A stretch of 64,000 bases of DNA from Acheta domesticus. Its lineage: Eukaryota; Arthropoda; Insecta; Orthoptera; Gryllidae. The first letter of the stretch is position 1; every line of letters starts with the position of its first letter. The position numbers and the translations under genes are program-made. The notes below the pieces were generated by a model. It ran no database searches, had not been told where the DNA came from, and saw only the letters and a list, made by a program, of their open reading frames with translations. The stretch covers positions 3,883,371-3,947,370 of the forward strand of contig JAHLJT010000631.1 in NCBI GenBank assembly GCA_031308135.1, in the 5' to 3' direction. Positions 1 through 12,016 of the stretch are shown piece by piece.

Positions 1-839
1 CGTCGCTGGCCCTTACTCATGTAAACATGGTGCTGTAGTGGACACGGAAGAAAACAAAATTGTATCTTTTCCATATTTGGAATTTAATGAAAACGGTGAT
101 TTAAAGATAAAAGTTTCTCATGGTCATTATACTCGGCATCAAGTATCTATGCACATACTTGCAATACCCATTTGTCATTTTTTTTGTCTATTCATCAGTC
201 GATCAGGTTCATATTCTTGTTCATTGGGATGAAGAATTTTAATCATCTATTATTCCCAAAATTGAAAATTTCTATTTTACTTATTTTATACCACCTCTTG
301 GAGCTAAATTACGAATCTCAAAAATCGTTGTACCTGCCTAATTTTAGGACCATTTTGTTTGAACGAAGTTTACATGATAATCTATATAAGAGTGTTTTCT
401 TTAGATTATACATTTCTTTACACTGTTATCACATAAACCTGATAAAATTTCATTAAATTACTCATGACTCAGAAGCGGTTCTTTGTTATTTGCTAGAACA
501 CAGGTCATGTACATTATTTTGTCCACATGTGTCATTAATGCTCTCTTTCCCACTCGCGATTTGGGAAACAATAAAATTCCAATTTGAGGTTTTTTAATTT
601 TGCTCAGTGTGGAACACAACAATTTATTCCGCCTTTCCTCTTCTTTTTATTCGCGGATTTACTCATTATAGTTTTTCTTTCTATGCATCAATTTACTCGA
701 ATACTTGCACTCCAACATACACAACTTACGGTGGAATACAACTGCGGTCACCGGACAACTTGCAACTTTCGCCACCAGATGTCACTTCGGGCGTTGCTTG
801 TCTGCCCCATACAATGTACATCAGTGTACACAAATATTC
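1..839. other. AT-rich sequence, no supported gene
   Basis: Only short open frames on both strands, with low-complexity composition and no recognisable domain, splice pattern or repeat boundary. I see nothing to annotate here. Confidence 0.5.
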
Positions 840-975
840 ACGAAAATGAGATCTGCTCCAGTCTTTTAAACGTCCTTCACACGATCCAACAAACAAATTT
901 AATCAAACAATTTGGGGCCATTTTTAAAAATTTTGAAAATGTACTAGGGGCTTCATGTAAAGTGCCCCAAAATTA
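840..975 (-). mobile_element. Helitron-like body fragment (family I)
   Basis: Read on the minus strand, this has the block ACATGAAGCCCC followed by a run of TTTTCAAAATTTT type. The same block recurs on the plus strand near 7680 and, more diverged, near 53235, in longer elements of the same family. No terminus is visible, so this is an internal fragment assigned only by the shared block. Confidence 0.35.
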
Positions 976-1013
976 AAATATCCGTTTCAAATTCAAGGGG
1001 CCACGACATCAGC

Positions 1014-1396
1014 GGCGGCGGTGGTGTAGTGGTTTTGCGGCGGCGGTGGTGTAGTGGTTAGCGTAACGGACTGCTATACCCAAGTTCGCGGGTTCAAACC
1101 CGATCGAAGCCGTGGATTTTTAGGGGCGAAAAAATCCTTCGTACGCCTTCCTTCGGAGGGGAAGTAAAGCCGGCTGTCCCATGTTAGTAGATTTACTTGC
1201 ATGTAAAAGATCCTCAAGCCTAAATGACGCCTCTGAGCTAAATTCAAATCGCCGGTTTCTTCTGTAATACCTTCTTTCCGCTAGTTGGTGAAAGGAGTGT
1301 AACAAAATTTGCGTGGTCAGACGGAAGAGCAGGCCTCATGGCCTGAGTCTCGCCACGTAAAATAAGGCAAATTCAATTCAATTCAATCAGCCAGAT
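1014..1396 (+). mobile_element. tRNA-derived SINE (family 1)
   Basis: The 5' head (about 1041-1112) is tRNA-like: a box-A-like GTAGTGGTTAGCGTAACGG and a box B GGTTCAAACCC closed by a T-stem-like GCGGG/CCCG. A tRNA-unrelated body follows, containing CTTCGGAGGGGAAGTAAAGC, a block like those in other invertebrate SINEs (from memory). It ends in a short (ATTCA)n tail at about 1373-1388. The first ~23 bp of the head are duplicated in tandem (1014-1036, then 1037 onward). Box spacing and tail fit a retroposed SINE transcribed by RNA polymerase III rather than a working tRNA gene. Confidence 0.75.
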
Positions 1397-2010
1397 CGAT
1401 TGGGGAATATCAATTTTGGTGAAAATCTTGCTTACGGTTTAGCCGCTAGCGTTGTGCAAGACAGACGGACGGACGGACGGACAGACAGACGTTTTGCTGC
1501 CAATCCATTTTTCAGTATCAAGAATTCACAAAGTACGGATTCTGACTACACAACGTGTTACAGGAAGTAATTTACTACGTATTTAGGGATAAGATTTATC
1601 CACTTTTTCGTTACCAGGGCCCGACAAAAAGAGTTTTTCTGTCAAAAATTCGCCGTCCCCCCTCCCCCAGCATTACAACACTTCCTCTATTCTGCCTAAG
1701 CTGAAGCAAGAAAGTAAAAACACAAATCTAAAAAGGGCATTTACAATTTTTTGAAAAAAGAAACTAGTCGTTTTCGCTTAACTTCTGCTTGCGTTCAATG
1801 CAAATTATATATATTTTAATTTCTCAAAGATGCTCCGAATTTTTTCATCAATTTTTTTCACGAATAGAACAAGAGACGATTAATATAATGGCGCAAGTCT
1901 CATTTTCGTTGAACTTCAGATTTTTCGAGAACTAGATTTTCGAAAACGGCAAATTTAAAAATAATGCGAGAAAGTATGTGCTGTTCTAGCACCACAATTG
2001 TATTAAATGA
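1397..2010 (+). mobile_element. Helitron-like non-autonomous element (family I)
   Basis: The region contains a GACGGACGGACGGACAGACA stretch (about 1465) like the GTCCGTCCGTC stretch near 53100. It ends with AGTATGTGCTGTTCTAGCAC, a hairpin (GTGCT 1978-1982 / AGCAC 1988-1992), followed by CACAATTG where other copies have CACTAG. The 5' boundary is not resolved and may fall inside the range given. No Rep/helicase coding is present. Confidence 0.4.
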
Positions 2011-2274
2011 TGTCAAACGTTATTTATAAAGTATTATTATTTAATACACACAAAATAGAGATATTTATACTCAATGAGCATTTTTTAGTCAAATGGACAT
2101 CTGTAGGCACTACAAAATTCGCAAAAAGACTCCTAAAACATTAAAATGGATAAGTAACGTAAAACACTGCGTTTGCAGTTAAATGAATAAAGTGAACATA
2201 TAGGCAAAATTCCGCAGTTTATTGTTATTATGGTTTTAGTACAATGAAATGTGAAGTTATGATACGTAGTTGTG

Positions 2275-2752
2275 GTACAAGTATTCTACCACAGTTTCTG
2301 GGTTGATGGCCCCCATCTCGATCAGGTTTTTCGTCCAGTTTCCCCGATCCTTGAGCAAATGCTGAGATGGTCCCTTGTTTTGCTTCTGGACATAAATGTA
2401 ACTTCATTATTTGTGCACGTCTTCTGAATTTCAGTGGGAAATATAGTTATTCAAATTATCGTTTTTTATATTATCGCGGCAAAAAGTATTATTCTTTCGT
2501 GAAGAACATGAGGGTTCAGGGCAGGAATTTATAGCTAATTTACTTTTGAAAATATATTTTATTATATAGGAGCGAATATTTTGTCAACAAAACTCGAAAA
2601 AAACCTCTCTTTTCTGTATTCAAAATTCGACTAGAATATGGTTTAGGATAGAGACCACAGAATTATGAAAACGTGCACAAAATTCACTTCTCCCCACAGC
2701 TCGTCACACGTAGTTTTTAACTGTTTTTGACGTAAATAAATAAATAGTTTAT
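2275..2752 (+). mobile_element. Non-LTR retrotransposon family B, 3'-UTR fragment
   Basis: A severely 5'-truncated copy holding only the 3' UTR. It matches 59090-59579 nearly base for base, including the shared core (CCATCTCGATCAGGTTTTTC, about 2316). It ends with a hairpin AGTTTTTAACT and a (AAAT)n tail at about 2735-2750. No coding sequence remains. Confidence 0.75.
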
Positions 2753-5700
2753 AACTCAAGACAATAATACGACAATGTTAATTAACTGAGCTATAAATAT
2801 ATCAACAAATAAATAAATTTTAAAAAATCATAACGACATCGCCTATTATTGTCGCATGCGATCCGGAAAGCGACTGCCAAGATAACTAACATGCGTAATC
2901 TTCATTGATATGATGTTTGTGCATTCTCGGAAACAGATTTCGAGAGGTAAATCACTGTTCAGTGGCGCAAACAAATGGAATGATAAGAAAGATCGCTGCA
3001 TTGATTGAGGCGATAGCAGTTTTTGACTTTGAGAGTCACTGAAGAGAAGAGTTGTGGAGAACCCAGTACTGCGATGACATCTCGACTTCTCGTGAGTACA
3101 CTTTGAAAATGTTTGGCGTGATTTGAGAGCTACAAACGATGTATTTAAACCAATGGAAACTTTTCTAATTCAAAGGAATCATTTGAATCTGAGAGGGGAT
3201 GGATCTACTCCCTAGCAGAGACATAGACATGCTATTCGACGAAACTCAAAGTGAATAATAGATATCAAGTCTGAACTGGCAAAGACATTTTTGCAATATG
3301 GATTTTAACAAACGGTAACACTGAGCGAAATCGAGTTTCAAAGTTTTGGAAATCTTTTCATTTCAACGATTTATGAATGACTTAAATAGTCTTGTTTAAA
3401 AATATTAAATTATAAATGTAATCCAATTTAGCAAGTTCTAAATGTATTTAAAATTTAAAAGTATTACAGTTGTTATCAACGTAGTAATTAAATATGTTAC
3501 GTAGGGAGTAATACGATAAATAACCCATTGATCGACTGTCATGGTGATAGGATGATTGTGTTCTTGCTTTACCCTGTGCACCTTTCGGTGTCTACAGACG
3601 CCACCTCTCCCGGCGGAGACTTGCTAATATACTCCAAATGCAGCAATCGAGTCAATCCATCAGTCAACCCCAGTCGAGCAATCGATCAGTCCTGCACTAG
3701 AGAAAAGGAGCCAGGCCAAATATACTGGATGGTGCTGAAGGTGAAAGCCTTAGCTCATCTGATTTTTTCCCAGCTTATAGGGGAAGGGATGGAAATAACG
3801 ACATATTTTGAGGTACAAGGGAGATACTCGTGTGCTTAGGAACACATTCCACGCCACAAAACACACACGTCTATGGCTTACTTTATATACTTTGCTACGA
3901 TTCGCTCTGCTATTACTGGAAAACTGTTGATAGATATTGCCGCAGAATGTAATTTTATTGAAGTGGTATGCTCGAGACCATATTTTTGAAGTTCGATGAT
4001 TACCTCAGGCAGAGTAATGAAGTGTGCACCGATACTGCAGTTTGCTTTAGATTCCTTCTTTATATGCACTTATTTTTAATGAGGTGATCCAAGTCATAGA
4101 CTAAGGATGTATAGACAGCTCACTGCCAGCAGCAAAGAGGTTATGCTTTTAAGGTAACTCATTCAGAGATGGCACCACCGTCGCATCTTAGTTCCGTAAA
4201 ATGTGGTAACCGAGTAGAGTGCGCACAGGTCGCGACTCTGCCCCCACTACCGACTTCACCCCTCCACCATTCACTGGCGGTATTTTCAAATTATTGAAAC
4301 TATTACTGCCACAAGATCTTTCTACGGCATTTACATTTAAGGAGCACATGGTGGGCTGTTGCCCTAAGCGTAAGCACGTGCCTACACTCTACCAATTAAC
4401 TGCACCCCAACAATGACGTGATCCTGTGACCATAATTATTATAATCATGCGATCTCTTCTCTTATCCATTCATTGCAACGCTTTTTAAAAACAATATTAT
4501 TTATCATATAGTGGTGAAGTGTCCTGCGTTGCTCAAGCATTTATTAATCAGGGACTGAATATAAATTATCGTAATCTATGTTAAATTAATTTATTAAACA
4601 GGGACTGAATATAAATTATCGTAATCTATATTAAATTAACATAATTTCCGTTTTACTTCTCACCAACAGGGACATCAATAATTGAAAAATATATTAACCC
4701 TTCGTTGCACGATTTTTTTCTTTTAAGGTCAAACTTTTTTGGGGAATAATTCGGATTGTGGAGATATTGGGAAAAATAGATAAAAAATTCTAATTTACAT
4801 CTGTGTCGTAAAATTGAATTTTTTTGCTTTGTATATATGCAAAGATGCGCGTTAAGTTATACATGTTGCCTTTGCATGCAGCAATATTGTGGAATAGTGA
4901 ATATGACATGTATAACAAAGTGCGTGCAGAAAAGTTTATAAATTTAAATAACCCATAGTAATTTTATTCGTTATCATATTATATTTTTACTATTTTTCAT
5001 GATAACATTTTTTGCATCATGAAAATTAGTAAAAATCAAATAAATTCGAACATAATACGTAATCTCCAAAAACACTCCTGATGTCGCGGCACGATATATA
5101 ATACAACTTCTCGAGCTTTATACTCGGCACAAAAGCTTTGTACTCCTTATAACATTTACTTATCATCTGGCAACGGGTACATTGTCGGCAACAAGGAAGC
5201 GGCCAGGCTTCCAGATTTCAGTGGAAGAGATAAGACAAGAATAGAATGATCTCATGAAAGATATCTTCTCGAAAGGTTGGCCAAGAGCAACAATCTCATT
5301 GAGTGTTCTCAGTACAACACCGCGACCACTGGAGGCTCAATGCAAATGTACGTGCACCTTTGCAGGTATGCAAAGTCCAAACATCCCTCTTTAAAATTAC
5401 AACTATAAACAGAAACTAGATTCCAAATAATTCAATTCTTACAAAAAACTTCACTTTTAAACCACAAAAATCCCCATTCTATTAAAGTAATTAACAACCA
5501 CAAAAAAAATCGAAGTAGAGCGACAAGCACTCCCGGAGTGAACAACTACTCACCGAGAAAAAAAAAAATCAAAAAGACTACTTATGCTCAAATTGTCGAG
5601 TACCCAATGAATCTAGTAAATTGTTTATTATTTACAAAAGAAATGAATATATTTGCTCAGACAGAAAAATTAAGTGAGAAATAAGAGAGCAGTCGAATTG

Positions 5701-5844
5701 TGTAAATTGGGTGCTTTTTTATTTCTTGCTTAATTCTTCTTTCTGGAACTTCTTTTTGAATTCTTCTTTCTGAACAAATATATTCATTTTTTTGTAAATA
5801 ATAAACAACTTCAATGTTTGTGGAGTGTTTCTATGCTTCTACAA
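2753..5844. other. Unannotated AT-rich stretch
   Basis: No gene supported. Open frames at 3528-3839 (+) and 3878-4069 (-) have no recognisable domain, initiation context or splice logic, and I do not call them. One small tandem duplication (4541-4640) is listed separately. Confidence 0.4.
4541..4640. repeat. Tandem duplication, two 50-bp units
   Basis: Units 4541-4590 and 4591-4640 differ at only a few positions; each contains CAGGGACTGAATATAAATTA. A simple local duplication with no evident function. Confidence 0.85.
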
Positions 5845-7130
5845 TGAGCCATTCCACGTCAAATCGCACAAGAGTTGACACGACATTTTTTTATTTGCCT
5901 GAAAATTGATTATTTGTGTAGTTACGGCTATATTAAATTTTGGAATTTACAGGTACTTCACAAAATAAGATCAATTATCTCTCCGAATGTACTAAATATA
6001 AAAATTTCTGGTATGTGTCATTTAATACTTTGAAATATTTTTTTTATTCCTCTGTAAATAATTTTTTCAAAAAATGTTTTTTTCATTTTAAAAATGTATT
6101 ATTTTCAAAAAAAGTAAAATTTCTATATAACTCGATAAAATAAAAATTTGAAAAAATATAGACGTGTTCCTTGTTTAATTTTCTATAAAATACAACAAGA
6201 AAAAAAGTGGGCACTCCACACATACAGTTCTAAGAAAATCAATTGTAAGTATGCGGGCGCGCTCTGCCTACCCATGCACTAACGAATTGTGTTCGGCCAG
6301 TCTTTGATGCAAGTGCTGAAGAACTAAAAAAAAGAATGACCGTCTGCGTGATTAGGGTTTCAAGAGTTATTAGTATTTCAGATGTTCACTCTGCCCCCAG
6401 AATGTATGGCATTGTGTCATACATATTTTTGTGGGTAACATCGTGGGTGACTTGTGGGTCATCTATGTTCTTATGGGTAAGAGCGAAACGAATTGAAATA
6501 CGAGCCATTCCACGTCAAATCTCACTCGAATTGACACGATTATTTAAAAAAAATAAATGACACGAATATATGGCATTCATTCTGGACATCAAAAAAAGAG
6601 GCACGTGTTTCTTTATTTACCTGAAAATTGTTTATTTGTGAAGTTTTGCCTATATTAGATTTTTAAATTTACGCGTACTTTGCAAAATATGATTAATTGA
6701 CTCTCTGAATGTACTTAACATAAAAATTACTGGTTTGTTTCGTTTACTTTTTTGATATGTGTATTCTATTCATCTGTAAATTACTTTCTCAAAAAATAAA
6801 TATTTCATTAAAAAATTGTAATTATTTTTTAAAAATGAAATTTCTTTCTGAACTCTCTCAGATTAAAATTTGGAAAAATAGACATATTTCTTGTTCAATT
6901 TTCTACAAAACATAACAAGAATTATGCCCACTTTTGGGCACTCAACACGTATAGATAAAAAAATATCAATTGTAATTATGGTATACGGGCGCGTGGTTCC
7001 TGCCCCTGCACTAACGAATTGTGTTCAGTCTTGGATACTAATGCCGACGAACATTAAAAAGAATGGCCCTCTGCCTGATTTGGGTTTCAAGAAACATTAG
7101 TTAATCTATGTTTACTCTTTCCCCAGAAGG
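5845..7130. repeat. Diverged direct duplication, about 660-bp period
   Basis: The segment starting AGCCATTCCACGTCAAAT (about 5846) recurs at about 6504 and the two copies align, with indels, for roughly 550-600 bp. Shared landmarks include CACTAACGAATTGTGTTC (about 6277 and 7009) and the TTTACCTGAAAATT-like block. The copies are AT-rich and diverged. Reading frames in them are not conserved between copies, so I do not call genes. Confidence 0.75.
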
Positions 7131-7639
7131 GATGGGTGACATTAAAATCACCAACTGGTGAACGTTTGGAAATTGTTAGAAATGCTATAAACGTATTTAA
7201 GTCTTCTTTTCCCAAAATCTGGCACAGAAGGAACATTAAAAAAATCTTTTGAAGGAGTTAATGTTTCCTGAAGTTCACAGGGAAAGAAGTATAGTAGAAG
7301 GTTGTGTCCTTCACGAAAACGTTGTTTTAGATCTTCTTTTCAGGGTCTTAATACAAAATCACTGTAAATGGTCAGTGACAGATGTACCTTGCCACGAAAA
7401 AAGTTTTAGAAAACTCAAAATAATTGACCAGTAGAGAGAAGGTATTATTTTTTACCTCATGTTTTGCATACGAGTACATAATTAACTAGGAGAAGGGCAT
7501 AGGAATGTGGGAAGTTCCTTTAATGCGAATCTTTCTCAATTGTTATTGAGTTTGGAATGATAAATATTCATATAATTATATTTTTGTGTTTATAAAGCAG
7601 TAAGTTTTGATGAAAAGGATCTCCAATTTTAATTGTATG

Positions 7640-8160
7640 ATATATCAAGGGTATCTAAGGAGGGCATAATTTATCTTTACATGAAGCCCCGGGGACATTT
7701 TCAACATTTTCAAAAAAACGGCTCCAGACGATTTGACTAATTTTTTTGTCAGATAATCTAAAGGTAGTTTAAGAGAATGGCATAGGTCTCATATTGGTTG
7801 AAAAATCTGGTTTTTCGAAAATTGAAAAAAATCAAAATTTTTTCGGAGTCTTCCTACAGCTACAATTGTGAAGATATAATTTTTTTTCTGAATGAAATAT
7901 GTTCATAATAAACAGATCTTTAAATAACGTCATGTTCAAATTTTCGAAAACATGAGTATTTTTTGCGATATTCTGTGTCAAACATGTGCAATTTTTATTT
8001 CCTTTAAACCATTTTTTCTTAGACACCTCACAACAAATGTTGATTAAATTGGGACCTTAGATAGCATAAAGGTAGCTTAAGAGAATGGTGCATGTCTCAC
8101 GTTCGTTAAAATGCCTGGTTTTGCAAAAATTAAAACAAAAATGTCGGCCACTTCTAACAA
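7640..8160 (+). mobile_element. Helitron-like body (family I), no 3' terminus
   Basis: Contains ACATGAAGCCCCGGGGACAT (about 7680), followed by TTTTCAAAAAAACGGCTCCA. The same order occurs at about 53235-53285, and in inverse at 840-975. Two internal segments (about 7750-7830 and 8060-8150) repeat a GAGAATGG…GTCTCA motif. The hairpin/CTAG end is absent, so this copy is truncated. Confidence 0.35.
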
Positions 8161-9022
8161 TACTCCGTATATACGTGCATATACGGAAAAGTAAAATACA
8201 CTATGTATATACGTATGTATAAGGAAAATAAAAATAATTGATTTAAATATAATTTGTTATTGGAAATGCCAATATTAATTCAATTTTTGCTTCCTCACAC
8301 TTTAATTTATTGACAATGCGGAGGCTACAATGGAACTCCGCTTAGCGCTCGCGAATTCCTGGGAATTAAGTACATGTCATTGTTACGAGTTGCGATAACA
8401 GCTAGAGGCGCGCAACTTGGCGACAACGTGCGATTAGCCACCACGAGTTTAATTTATTTATTTATTTATTTATTTATTTGTCAAAAAACAGTAAAAACTG
8501 TATATGACGTGTGGGGAAAGAAATTTACCTGCGCACATTTTCTTGAGGGCCAGAAATTTTATTAAAAAAAAAAATTTAGAAAATAATCATTTTAGAAAAA
8601 TAAAGATATTTGAAAAATGTTTTTTCCCGAGTTATAGAAAATCAATTTCAACTGTAAATGAACTACAAGCAAAAGGAGTGCTCAACAAAACGTGCGCACA
8701 GTGAAGCTACATTTACGTCCAGAAGCAAAACAAGGGGCCATCTCAGCATTTGCTCTATGGATCAGGGAAACTGGACAAAAACCTGATCGAGATGGGGGTC
8801 ATTGACCCGGAAGCTGAAGTACATTACTTGTTACAGGCGTATTAAATATTTTTAAATGTATACAATGCAAACATAAACTAATTCATTATATATCTTTGTT
8901 TTGTTACATTAAACATTATTTTTCTTTTTCACGATCAGTATAGTCTCTAATTGTATAGAAACAGTTTTGCAGCAGAAAAGATTTTACTTTTAACTTAAAT
9001 TTGTATACCGACTTTAATTGTT

Positions 9023-10732
9023 TTATGTCATCTGGCAATGCGTTTTAAAGTAACGTACATGTATTGTATGTTGATTTCTTGTACTGAGCTGTTGATACTG
9101 ACACTTGATGCACGTGATTTCCACGGCGTGTGTTGTAATTATAAATATCAATATTGCATGAAAATATGTTCCCTCCGTTAAGTAGGTCATTTTGACAAAT
9201 AGTACAGATTCGTAAATAAATAGACAAGGCAATGGTAGGATTCCCAGCTCAATGAAAAGAGGCTTGCAGGAATCACGTGGAAGGCATTTTTTCATTATTC
9301 GAATAATTTTCTTTTGCAATCTGAAGGTCTGAATACTACAGGATGAGCTTCCCCAGAATATTATGCCATATCTCAGGCGGGAATGCACATTTGCAAAATA
9401 AACGCAACGAGCTGCATGAAGGCTGACAGAATTTGAAAGAATTCTGAATGCATAGCACAATGAACTTAATTTAGTGTTTAATTCTGATATATGTACATTC
9501 CATTTGAGATTTGATTGAATTGAAAGACCTAAAAATTTTGTTGCCTCAACATCAGCTAATTGCATATTGTTCATTTTCAATTGAACATGCGATTTCCGAT
9601 TTGAGATGCAAAAATGCATTGAAACAGTTTTTCTTTCGTTAACAATTAATTTGTTATTATTAAACCAATTTGAAACTTCTGAAATTGTACTATTTACTGT
9701 TTCTTTTTTGCAAAGAACATTCGTGTCATCAGCAAACAGAACCGTTCTTCCATTTTTAATAGACGAGGGCATATCGTTTACATATAACAGAAAGAGAATA
9801 GGACCTAAGATCGAACCTTGCGGGACCCCATGCACAATTGGCAAAGAATTGGAAATATAAGTATGTAATGTCCTTTCCTGCCAGTATGGTATTTCTACTC
9901 TTTGAGTCCGATGTTTAAGGTAAGAAGTTATCCAATCTAGGGCAATACCACGGATTCCATACGAAGGTAATTTTGAGAGCAAGATCTTATGGTCAATAAC
10001 GTCAAAAGCTTTCGAGAGATCTAAGAATATTCCAATGGGTACTTCATTTTGGTCTATTGATGAAGCAACATCTTTGAGAAAAGAAAAAATGGCAGTTTCC
10101 GTAGATTTTGATTTTCTAAAACCGTGTTGTGAGTCTGAAAACGCTCTGTTTTTCCTGAGAAATGTTTCCATTCGTAAGTAGAAAAGCCTTTCTAATATTT
10201 TTGAGAAAACTGACAAAAGAGAAATTGGCTGGTAATTTTGAATATCATTTTTGTTCCCTTTTTTAAAAAGTGGCTTAATTTTTGCTGTTTTGAAAATATC
10301 TGGAAATATTCCTGTACATAAAGAAGCATTGAAAATGTGAGTTAACGGATGTATAAAGACAGGTGCACAAGTTTTTAATAAACAATCCGGAAATTCATCT
10401 AAACCAGATGAATATTTATTTTTTAGTTTACTGACTATTCTGAGGATTTCGTTGGGAGAAGTTTCGGGAATAAACATCGTATCTGAAATTTTTTGGGAAG
10501 TGTAAAATGTTGAATTTTGTGATTTTAGTCCCTTCGTGAGATCAGACGCAATTCTGGAAAAGTGTTTGTTGAAGAGATTGGCAACTTTTTCCGGATTACT
10601 CGTTTCTCTTTCATTATCCTTTAAAATAACATTCTCTACAAGGTATCGAGATGATGTGGTTGTATTTTTTACGATATCCCACATTGCTTTAGTTTTGTTA
10701 CTAGCGCTCAAAATGTCCTGACTATTTTTCAT
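9023..10732 (-). pseudogene. Non-LTR reverse transcriptase (family A copy 1), broken
   Basis: Reverse transcriptase acting on the element's own RNA during target-primed insertion. Fingers/palm motifs are in order: LFKKGNKNDIQNYQPISLLS, a HGFRKSKSTETA block, FLDLSKAFDVIDH, HGVPQGSILGPILFLLYVND, and the catalytic FADDT. A conserved LGLSIQSNLKW block follows. Against copy 2, a missing T in a T-run near 9190 shifts the frame after about residue 500, so the last ~60 residues here are out of frame. In the original frame there is also a stop (CGTTTTAAAG, about 9040). The frame upstream is likewise separated from the endonuclease by a one-base loss near 10755. Confidence 0.88.
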
Positions 10733-10749
10733 TATTTTTGCCTGAACTA

Positions 10750-11716
10750 TTACTTTCTTAAAATTCTTTTATATTCTCGGAAGTATATATGGAAACCGGG
10801 TGATACGTTATGATGTTTAGAAATAAAGTAAAGCGTACGTTTGTTTTTACACGATGTTCTAATTCCTTGTGTGATCCAAGTATTACTTTTGCTTGAAATG
10901 TTTAATTTTCTCTTTTTAAGAGGAAAGCACGCGTTAAAATGAATTGAAAGCTTGGAGAAAAATAAATTATATTTTTCATTTGTGTCAACAGCGTTATAAA
11001 CTTCGTCCCATGATTCCTTCATCAAGTAGTCCGTAAATAATTTTATATTAACTTTAGTGAATGCTCTGCACATGCGTGTATTATTTATTGTGTCAGTGTT
11101 TATGTTCTTAGTAATTGTAAGAATTTGTGCATCGTGGTCACTGTATCCTAGATTATTCGTTATTATTTCATATGTAGTTGTGGTTTTGTTAATTATAATT
11201 TGATCTAATGCTTTTTGTGATTTAAGCGTATTCCGTGTAGGTACATTCACTGTAATGTCTAAATTAAAAGAATGAAGTAAATTAAGAAACTTCTCTTTTT
11301 CGTGGGATTCGCTCAGAAAATCAATATTGAAATCTCCACATACAACAATGGATTTACAAGAGAGTTTACTAATTTTGTTCAGAATTATCTCTAGATTTTC
11401 CAAGAAAGTGAAATAATCTGAAGCTCGCTTTGTTGGAGGTCTGTAAATGCAAAGTAAGATAATTTTGAGCGTAGTAAGATGTACTACTGTTGTTTCAAAA
11501 ACTTTTTCAACTGCATATAAATTGAATTCTGACAAGAAGGTAGAATCAATATAATTTCTTATGTAAATACACGAACCTCCGTAAGCAGGGCCCTTATTTG
11601 ATTCCTTCGCTCTGCAATACGATCCTGCAAGGTAAAAGCTAGGAATTTGGAGTGTGTTTATATCATTTTGAGACAACCAATGTTCTGTAAAGCAAAAAGT
11701 TCGTACATTGTAGGTT
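10750..11716 (-). pseudogene. Non-LTR endonuclease domain (family A copy 1), 5'-truncated
   Basis: Endonuclease of the exonuclease/endonuclease/phosphatase fold that nicks target DNA. Visible motifs are FTEHWL, IYRPP, GDFNIDFL and SDHD, the usual order for such enzymes. The catalytic N-terminal Asn/Glu region before FTEHWL is missing because the insertion is 5'-truncated; residues upstream of about 11716 come from flanking DNA. The domain runs into a linker ending FREYKR, after which a one-base deletion (CTTTCTT here, CTTTTCTT in copy 2) breaks continuity with the reverse transcriptase. Confidence 0.85.
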
Positions 11717-11944
11717 CCACGAGTTCGTACATTGCTGTGTGTCTTCTGGGAGCGAATAAAAAACTTCACTCCAGGAAAACATTGCCTTTGATATTAACCA
11801 GCATTCAGCAATACTGAAATTTGATGGATATAATTATTTGTGTACGAAAGGATTAAGTACATTAAATAATTTATTGTTTGGAATTATATTAACTACTATT
11901 TTGGCAGTAGGGCAGAAAATGCAATATCTTAATAATGCGTAGCT

Positions 11945-11989
11945 GTTTTTTATAATTCGGGAAAGTATGTGCTGTTCTAGCACCACTAG
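11945..11989 (+). mobile_element. Helitron-like 3' terminus (family I)
   Basis: Hairpin GTGCT (11969-11973) / AGCAC (11979-11983), then CTAG (11986-11989) followed by T. This is the arrangement expected of a Helitron 3' end inserted into an A|T dinucleotide. The upstream extent is unresolved. Confidence 0.45.
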
Positions 11990-12016
11990 TTCAGTTTTGT
12001 TATATATTTTTTATTA

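Larger units (their letters stand above)
8450..11716 (-). mobile_element. Non-LTR retrotransposon, family A, copy 1
   Basis: Longest copy of a CR1/Jockey-group-like element. Order on the minus strand: apurinic-type endonuclease, reverse transcriptase, 3' UTR, short hairpin CAGTTTTTACTG (8489-8500), and an (AAAT)n tail (8450-8480). CCACGAGTT occurs at 8441-8449 and again at 11717-11725, directly outside both ends, as a candidate 9-bp target-site duplication. The 5' end is truncated inside the endonuclease. Frameshifts and a stop (see the coding entries) make it non-autonomous. Its sequence is very close to copy 2, so the family was active recently in evolutionary terms. Confidence 0.9.

Noticed and set aside
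3528..3839. 103-codon plus-strand ORF
   Set aside because: No recognisable domain, signal or splice structure; length is within chance for the local composition.
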